A stretch of DNA of 64,000 nt from Physcomitrium patens (taxonomy: Eukaryota; Streptophyta; Bryopsida; Funariales; Funariaceae), in assembly GCF_000002425.4 (NCBI RefSeq), contig NC_037257.1, forward strand, positions 9,365,524 through 9,429,523, in the 5' to 3' direction. Positions 56,118 through 64,000 of this stretch are shown one piece after another. The notes below the pieces were generated by a model, which worked only from the letters and a program-made list of their open reading frames with translations, was not told the origin of the DNA and ran no database searches. Position numbers and translations under genes: made by a program. Numbering within the stretch: position 1 is the stretch's first letter; each line of letters opens with the position of its first letter.

Positions 56118-59100
56118 TTAAATAGTGTGAGGATTCAAGCACTTTTGCATCGCTACGATATCAAGTGCAAATTTCAGCTGAAGCAGATGTTTAGAATTAC
56201 TGCAACGGGAGAAATGACAATGGAAAATCTCAATATGCTCACCATGAAAACTTCCTGTGACGAGCACATTTGGGTGGTTACAGGCTTGAATCTGCAGTAT
56301 CAAAGAGATGGAAGAAAAAAGTAAGAAGACATAAATCACATACCCTACTCTTTAAAATGGTTTGGAAATGCTCCAAGTGCAGTCAACACTGAGATACCAC
56401 AAGCGACGACATCCAGCTCTCACAACGAAATACACTATGAGCTTCATAGTAGTGTCTTACGTTATTCTGAGGCGAGTAAGACTTCATGTAGTGATAATAC
56501 TCCTCTTTGAAAGGATTACCCCATTTCTGCACAGTTTTCAATGTCAATAAGCATGCAAATGTAAACAAGGCGTACCATCTTAAAAATCGGATGTGTTTTT
56601 TTCATAGGAAGAGCCAGGAAGGAAATACAAAAAAATAAATGATAATATATAAACAAACATATAAGTAAAATTGGAACATTAAAACCTAGTATAGAAGATA
56701 GATCTACATGGAGCCTGATAAAAAATGATGACATCGTCTACTGCTTCATACAGATAAGCATTTTGTGTTGAAAACAGGGAAGGTGTAACTTGACTTCAAA
56801 AACGTTGCAAACATCCTGCAGATTAGGTCATACCTCCCATTCTAGGGTTGTGAGAGGAATGGATGGATCAAGCATGGTTGTTAAAACATCTACGAACGCC
56901 ACTTCCGCGATAACGGTAGTGAATAGATCAGGTCGCATGGTCAGAACTGCACCCATCAGGAGGCCGCCTGCACTCCGTCCTTGAATAGCAAGCTTACATC
57001 GAGATCCATACGTATTCTCCAATAAGTACTCTGCGCAAGTTATAAAATCTGTGAAGGTGTTTTTCTTATTCAGTAATTTCCCATTCTCATACCACTTGCG
57101 CCCCAACTCTCCTCCCCCTCGAATATGGGCAGTAGCAAGTACAACCCCTCGATCTGACAAAGATAGTGTGTCCAAGAAGAACTCGGGGTCATACGAAATC
57201 TGAAAAAACAAAACCAACGCATAAGCTCAACGGATCACATTTATGTGAATCTATTCGTTCACACAACATCAAAATCATAATGCACTTCGTCCTCTGAAGC
57301 TAATTCTGGACGCCAAATTGGAAATTGGGGCAAAAAATACACAATCGACAGTGACAACTTGAGGGGTTGAATGTGACTACCCTGTAGGAACCATAGCGAG
57401 AGAGATACAATGGGTCTGCGCCATCCAATTTAGCAATATCCTTCCTGTATACGATTGATATAGGAATGCGTGTGCAATCACTGGCTGTAGCCCAGGACCT
57501 CACGGTTTAATACTGGTTTGTGTCAAAGCCACCCAAGACCTAGAAACCACAACACGCAGATGTCAGCAAGATGAGCATGTACAAATATTTAAACATACAG
57601 TGAGATTATAAAATGCAAGCTGAGATTGATGAAAGCTACGCCGGAAATGGCCGGCAATACCTCTCGCCAGTTTTGAAATAGCTCACACGCAACTTTGTTA
57701 TCTCAGGCACTTTCTATTAGTACCTTCAAAGTGACTTGCTATCGAGTTGTGGACTTCACAAAAACCAACCCACGTGACAAATTGGACACCTCACGCGGAA
57801 AAGAGAAGAAAAGAAAATACCGGCGTCGACTTTTTCAACACGGCCTTGCCCGTGTTCACATCATAATCATAAATAGAATATGGAGTTCGCAAGGAGCTAT
57901 AACCATATGGAAAGATGTGGGAGTTGAATTGGTATGATCCACGCTGTAAGGAATACGTGGGCTCCAAAACCTTGATTCTCTGTCCCTCAGAGAGCGACTC
58001 TACTGGCTTTCCAGCTGGAGAAAGTGCATAATAGTGATGGCTTGAAGTTCATCTTCACGAACAATGACAATAAGATGATCCTTTACGGTCAATACATTTT
58101 CCAGCTTCACGCTGCACCACAGGAAAATTCAACTACTTTTCAACATCAAGCTTCACGAAACAAAAGTTCTCGCACACACTTTAGGGATCAAGCTTTAAGA
58201 ATTTTGACAAGATGTATTTTCTAAAACTGTAAACTCACAGGTTTGGAAAAATACCTAAATTGCGTACCTAAATCTATGAGGAAGCAGCACACTTAAGGCA
58301 GAGATGTTTTCAACAGGAGCAACTAGAAGCTCCAAATTAAATGCCTCTTCGCTCCTCCTCACAAAATAAAAGTGGTCTCCTTGATGAGTGACGTCGTAAT
58401 CTTCACCTTTAATATGAGGCGATAGAAGTTCCATGCACCCGACCATCTAACTGGAGCTCAAGTAGAGGACAAATTGGGTCACCTTGTCCTAGTGTACACA
58501 AAAATATACTGCTTACTCTCTGACTTGTCAAGATCAAGAAAGTATTCCTCATTTTGTTCATGATACAGGCACTCATCGTCAGATTGCTCGTTATTCAATT
58601 TGTGTCGCCAAACCTGAGAAGCAAACCATAACATTAGACAGTTAAAGATACCACATGTTTGATGACTTAAGTTCAGGATAAAAAGAGAAGTACATGCACA
58701 ACATGTGCTGGAAATTCCAACCATGTGACACAAGTAAGAAACCTGCTCAGTGTCTAGCTAACCCTCAACTGCGAAAAGAGAACAAAGAAACGTGAGATTA
58801 GACCTTGTAAGGACGGAGCACTTCATCTAGGGTCACGTAGAACAATGTCTCACTGTCCGCGGCCCAGTCAATTTTATCAGAATGGGCCGCGGACATTGGG
58901 TTCTCGGAGGATACTTTCCTGCCAAGGACAGACTTCCAGCATTCTGGGTGTCACTCAAAAGAAGTAAATCCGTGTCACTCTAGAATTGAAATCAGACACG
59001 AATTGAAGGTTTACTTTTAGAAGTGGCATGCGCGCATCCTGAAGTGTCACTCACTAGAAGTACACCCCATAGCCCATGTGAATTTACATGCTTGCGTCGA

Positions 59101-59420
59101 TAAACCGACTGCGTGTACCAGCAAAATCAACAAACAATGAACCCCAAAACGACATGTACTGGATGTGTTCAGGTGGCCAGGCATCGGATCTTCACAAATC
59201 TCACCAGCCATAACCGCCTCCGTGTGAACATTTTCTTCCTCCAGATGTGCCAACACGTCGGGACTTTTCCTCTCATCATCGCGGATCCAGTAGTAATCGT
59301 TCACTCTCTTGTCTCCATGCGTCTCCAACACATGACTGAAATTCTTTGCCACTGGGGGTATAGGAATCACCCCATAGCTGCTGCTGCACGCGCTCCAACA
59401 CCTTTGCTAGCTTCTGCTAC
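56118..59420 (-). pseudogene. Oligopeptidase B-like (S9A prolyl-oligopeptidase family) pseudogene
   Basis: Pieces of the family lie in order on -. The N-terminal block PPVAKNFSHVLETHGDKRVN is at about 59360-59300. Propeller pieces follow at 58915-58803 (DSETLFYVTLDEVLRPYK), 58615-58490 and 58446-58255. WATASDCTRIPISIVYRKD lies near 57490, the hydrolase block with AHIRGGGELGRKWYENGK and GRSAGG (nucleophile Ser) at 57200-56828, and EEYYHYMKSYSP near 56490. The family cleaves short peptides after basic residues. Lesions: TAG at 58447-58449, frame changes between propeller pieces, loss of homology where the catalytic Asp (after VLVTG, near 56290) and His are expected, and a degenerate start without ATG in frame. 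It is not expected to be active. The Ser region is better preserved than the rest. Confidence 0.8.
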
Positions 59421-60845
59421 AATAGAAAAACGAAGCTTATCAATCCTTATACAATAAACTGAACCCAATTACAGCTATCACGAAACCATCTGTCTGAAAC
59501 AAAACCCACCATACAATTTTCAAAGTTGAGGTACACAAATAAGGGGGAAACAGCACACATAGGTCACCATTTATGTAGACCCACAATCACCGCATGAATT
59601 CAATGACAGATCAAAATCTAGCAGGAAAGTTGCGTGAGGAGAGATGCTCAAAGATGTATTATAAAAATGATTCACAAGTCTCTTTCAACCCAACCAAATC
59701 CAGACATAAATAGAGCAAAATCAAAACACTTGCAAGCGGAATTCAAAAAATCCAGCTTGCCTCAAATGTACGCCACAACGCAAAGAAATAAAATAACCTC
59801 TTCTAGGAAAGAAATGGCAGTGAGCGAATTCAGAGTGGGCAGGTTTTCGTCGCCGACTGCCGTCCAGACCTGATCGATGCAGGAGCAAGTGTTGCGTGAG
59901 AAGGGCCAACAAAATCAGACAAACCCACAGGACAGACGGGACCTTCGCGATCGCGGAAGGGGAGCGATTAGAGAATCCCCAGTAAGACGGAGAATCCGCT
60001 GAATAGACATGAAGCCGTCACGGAACACTGGTCTCAACAATCCTCACTCCCAATGTGGTTGTGGCCAAGACAGACGTCATATGACGCCCACATCCAGCCT
60101 CCCACTGACATTGTCAGATCTACTAGAGAATTTTTTGAGCGGACTTGTTCTACGACTTGAACACTGTACTAGTTCGCGCCGCTCTGAACATTGCACTAAT
60201 TTATCGACAGTTTACCCATTTCCTTCGAGTCCAAATAGTATGTTAATCCTTGGTGACTACTTGTGTGCATCCCCAAGAATGATACATCCACGAATACAGA
60301 AAAACAAAAGCATAAGAGAATTCTGATTAGACTGTGGAACACACTTCTACATTCATTAAAGAAAAGTTCAGACTATGAACATGCTGTACACGTTGTTATA
60401 TAACATCAAAAAAGCAGGAGTCTTAACTAGACTAGCCAGGAGATTGCTGACTTCAGCAACTGCATCATCTTCGTAAAAACAAATCCGACTAAGACAGTGT
60501 TCATAGATACTCCTTCCAGTTAATGTTTTCATCAGGGGAGAGAGAGAAAGAGAGAGAAGGAACCAACAACGATAGTAATATGCGTGGATATTGAAGATGA
60601 TCCAGCGAAGGCATTGGAGCTCATTCACCAACTAAACCGGAAAGTTCTGGGTGGATATCAAAATTATACTGAATGACAGCGCACAACCCTAGTTTGATGT
60701 ACAAGTACGACGAGTTATGCAAGGGTGACGGTCGCGATTCAGATGAAAAACTGGACATGATTGAAAGGTGAGAAAAAGTTGACAAATGATGTGTTTGTAT
60801 AAAAGAATAAAAAATAAAACATTCCACCTCCTCACATACATTTAT
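59421..60845. other. Spacer between two - strand pseudogenes
   Basis: GC-richer than intergenic DNA between 59600 and 60150, which may include lost 5' exons of the peptidase gene (a frame rich in Arg/Ser at about 59912-59721 on -). A GA run lies at about 60537-60560. Nothing is certain. Confidence 0.35.
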
Positions 60846-62430
60846 CTAGTCTGGATGGATTCTTTTTGTGAGGGTCGAACACGTACTTTTTCAGCGACTC
60901 ATTGATAAATCTATAGTTTCTCTAGAAAACCTCCTTCCACAATATCCACGCATTCAGCTTGATGTTCTTGCGCGCCGCTACAATCACCTTCGCCTGTTCC
61001 TCCACCATGAAATTCCTGTACCTGAATTCGATTTACTCCTTATTCATCCTCAGGCTCTCAATGTGGCTTACAACTCCTGGGACCCTAAAGTTCCACATCC
61101 CCGCAGGCCTGTGATTCGCCTTCTCGATGGACATCGACAGCAGCTCATCCACGGTCGTCACGAAGTTGGGGATATCCGCCACCTTATCGTACCAGGTGAT
61201 GACGCTCCAAGGGTCCTACAAATCGCCGGTGATCGGCATCCGCACCCCCGACGTGCACACATTGTCGAATTCCCTCAAAAGCTACTCCACGTGCTCACAA
61301 AGCCTCCACATCACCACCCATCCTTAGCATCCATAATTTCCACCAACCATGCCATCTTCCTTAATGCAACATCCATTTCCGCCTGCACATCTAGTTACTC
61401 TGTCACTTATCAGCGCACAACTATCTCCGTCGCTGGTCTATCAACGTGAGTAGGACAAGTGGATGTTCACAATATGCACGACCTACTCCTACCACCCAAA
61501 CAGACACCATGCAGGTAAAAATGCTCTGCATCACGACCCTCAACACCACACTCGTGCTCATCGTAGCCTGTGTCTTCGAGTAGCAAGACCGCTGGAAGTT
61601 AGGCGAGTCCTCCTCCTTGAAACCAATTCTCGCTCCCAACAGGATGCCCATCGTTGATCCCAAACGTGCACCGAATTGGGTAATTCATCACAAGCAAAAC
61701 CTTCTGCTTGCACACACCTGCAGAGTCATTACCTCCAACACATTCACCCGAATCGTCTCCATCATTTGACTCTCGGGCGAGTCCACATTGAGCGGCGTCG
61801 AATACATCCGTTGGCTTCAAAGAAGTGATGTCCTGTTTTCCAGCCTCCCCTGTCCATACTAGTGCGAGATCCCCTTCTCGGCGCACATCTAACCAGTGCT
61901 CCTTATCAGAAACTTGTGCTCGAGAAAGTGTCCTCCAATCGGTGCAAATACCATGCTCCTACCCAGCTTGCAGGACTCCGAGATAGCTTTATCTTGCATA
62001 CCTGCGGTCATGATCAAGACTACCTGCTCAGGACTGCACACTGCAGCTGCATAATTAAACGTACAAAAACCACCACGTCGACATCCCATGCTTGAATTCA
62101 TGCTTAGCATATCATCTAGCAGCTGCCGAAGGTTACAGCACACCGACATTACCAGTGCCAGCCACCACTGTGCCGCCTAATCACAAGCTCAAGCACTAAT
62201 TAGGGAACCAACACACAAAAAAATACTCCACAGGATTTGATCGAAAAGAGCGCAATGTAGAGCTTGTTCAGATCATCTGCTGCTCCGAAGCTGAATCTCA
62301 CAGATCCCATCGGCAACGCGAGGCTCTGAGCGGAGCGGAGCCGGTGTCGGTGGCGGTGATTACCAGCTCTTCGTCGCCAACATGGGCGGCGTCCAGCGAA
62401 AGGTGACACTTACCGATGGACGAACATAAA
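60846..62430 (-). pseudogene. Unidentified decayed protein-coding gene
   Basis: GC-rich coding-like DNA. On - from about 61285 to 60846 one frame reads through except for three stops at the + positions 61216-61218, 61033-61035 and 60922-60924, spaced by whole codons. It includes WYDKVADIPNFVTTVDELLS and EEQAKVIVAARKNIKLNAW, and ends ESLKKYVFDPHKK near the C-terminus. Further upstream, open segments in shifting frames (62149-61889, 61886-61599, 61663-61421) suggest earlier exons with indels. The order and tone resemble a conserved host protein, but I cannot name the family. The 193-codon + frame at 60868-61449 is antisense to it and is probably its shadow. Confidence 0.5.
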
Positions 62431-62439
62431 GGACAAAGC

Positions 62440-62552
62440 ATGAAAACTCCCAGACTACCTTTGGTCAGCCAGAGATGAAGCAGTTTAAACTTTAATACAT
62501 GAGCTGAATGATATGGTGTCTATAATTTTAAAATAATAAATAAATAAATTAG

Positions 62553-62592
<40 letters not shown>

Positions 62593-63018
62593 ATTTATGC
62601 ATTTTATAATTTAATGTGTACATAATCCTATTCATGAAATTGCACACCTTTTTGTAGTACATTAAACACATTCAATTTGTGCACCTGGTGATACCGACAT
62701 GGTTATTGATTTGATTTTTTCATCATGAAATCAAAATTTTGTTCTCTTCTTTGTGATTTCTATTTTTAGTTACAAGTGGTTTTTTATATATACATTTAAT
62801 TTCATTGCAGTGCATCTTCTAGATTTATGTGAAATATAGCTTATGCTTGTTATAAACATTTTAGATTTTACAAAATAGGATTTATAAGTTGTAACCAAAT
62901 TAATGTTTTTTTAGATGTATAATTATTCAAAATAAGGAATTTTATTATAAAAAAAAACCTGTTTTTAAAATTAAATCCATAAGTAATATATTCATTTATT
63001 TTTTTGATATTTATGTAT

Positions 63019-63063
<45 letters not shown>

Positions 63064-64000
63064 TCGATGAAATTTGATACTTGGATTTTAAAAAATAAAA
63101 TAAAATAAAATAATCCATATAATTTTAATAAATGAGTATTGTCTGTTTCATTAAATAGTTATTAAACATATTAAAATTGATATCTCATTAATTATTTGGC
63201 TAAAGTCTAGACGAAAATCTTCTAATTTTGCCTAAACATGTGTAGGACTATTTTTTTCCATTGCAAGCCTAATTTTTTTTGGTATTGTCACTAATTCAAA
63301 ATTTTCAACTTCTAAAAATTCTTTGCTTCTTATTGAAGTCATAATCAATTGTAGGATAATAGCAAAAATATAGAACCATTTCTTTCTTAATAGTGCAAAA
63401 TTATACTTAAAACTTATAGAATTTTCAATAAACCACAATATTTAACTATCCTATCACATTGGCAACAATATTAAGCAATAGGGTCTTGTTACTTGTTGCA
63501 TTGATTGAAGACTTCATGTACTCTTTTGCAATGTTCTAAAAATAAAATAAAAACTTTCTCCCCAATACCTTTTAACAAAATCCAGTTCATTATATTTTAA
63601 GGATTCTAATTGCGTTTATGGATTTTAAAGACAAAGTGAAATATGTTTTTTAATTTCTTAATTTTTTAAAATATACAATTTTACTTCTTCATCCACCAAA
63701 ACTTTTTAAAATTTTGTAAAACCACACATTCCTCATTAATATTTTGTTTATTGCTCATGAATCATATATCATCATCTATCCATCATGTAAAAGCACTTGA
63801 ATGTTTATTTGTTTATATTCCAATAAACTAGAGTGGAGGTATGATTTTCTTAAATATTTATCAGTCACAAAGAAGTTCCGCCAATTTATATATATATTTA
63901 TTTATTTATTTACTTAGTGATGCAATTTTTTTATATTTATACACCAAACATGATAGTATTAACTTTGCATTTCCGTAAAATACAATCTATCTTATTCTAC
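62440..64000. other. AT-rich terminal region
   Basis: TA microsatellites at about 62556-62590 and 63020-63058, and a TTTA run near 63895-63915. No gene or retroelement similarity recognised. Confidence 0.5.

Noticed and set aside
60868-61449. 193-codon + strand open frame
   Set aside because: It has no domain, His/Pro/Arg-rich composition typical of an antisense shadow, and the opposite strand has better protein-like sequence.

Overview
This is eukaryotic, very probably land-plant, nuclear DNA. Small GC-richer gene islands with short GT-AG introns sit in a very AT-rich background filled with decayed Ty3/gypsy LTR retrotransposons that carry chromodomains. The intron-poor F-box gene, the two-exon PDX1 and the CYP86-clan P450 would suit a bryophyte (moss-like) genome. 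That placement is an inference, because no rRNA, organellar or taxon-diagnostic gene is present.

Layout. 0-2.9 kb: an 11-bp-period repeat, a relic retroelement and an inverted LTR fragment. 2.9-8.7 kb: element A, a complete but decayed chromovirus with two LTRs and a 5-bp target duplication (GTGCC). 8.7-12.1 kb: AT-rich DNA with a 37-bp minisatellite and another LTR relic. 12.1-14.7 kb: an F-box gene (-). 14.9-24.1 kb: SINE-like sequence and nested or inverted copies of a second chromovirus family (element C). 24.1-31.1 kb: element B, a badly decayed relative of A. 31.7-33.5 kb: a non-repetitive island with a perfect 35-bp inverted repeat. 34.1-40.7 kb: element D, the youngest element, with 474-bp LTRs about 98% identical, TSD CAACC, nearly open gag and pol frames and an extra ORF. 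44-48.8 kb: PDX1 (vitamin B6 synthesis) and a spliced gene for a small single-pass membrane protein. 49.7-62.4 kb: three decayed genes on the - strand (a P450, an oligopeptidase B-like peptidase and one unidentified). 62.4-64 kb: AT-rich sequence.

The most interesting system is the A/B/D retroelement lineage. Two bases after each 5' LTR lies an 11-nt sequence starting TTG. It is complementary to an 11-nt sequence in the same LTR that begins 31-32 bp after a TATA box, which is where transcription should start. This is the arrangement known for self-primed Tf1 of fission yeast, and it replaces the tRNA primer site expected in plant chromoviruses. The same lineage shows a palindrome around the inferred transcription start with compensatory changes between copies, a conserved -1 gag/pol overlap followed by a stem kept in three copies, a ~105-nt leader module (triplicated in D), and a conserved extra ORF downstream of pol. 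Element C in the same window instead has an ordinary initiator-tRNA-Met-type primer site, which makes a useful internal contrast.

Intact host genes look few: the F-box gene, PDX1 and the small membrane protein. Everything else with coding character is broken.
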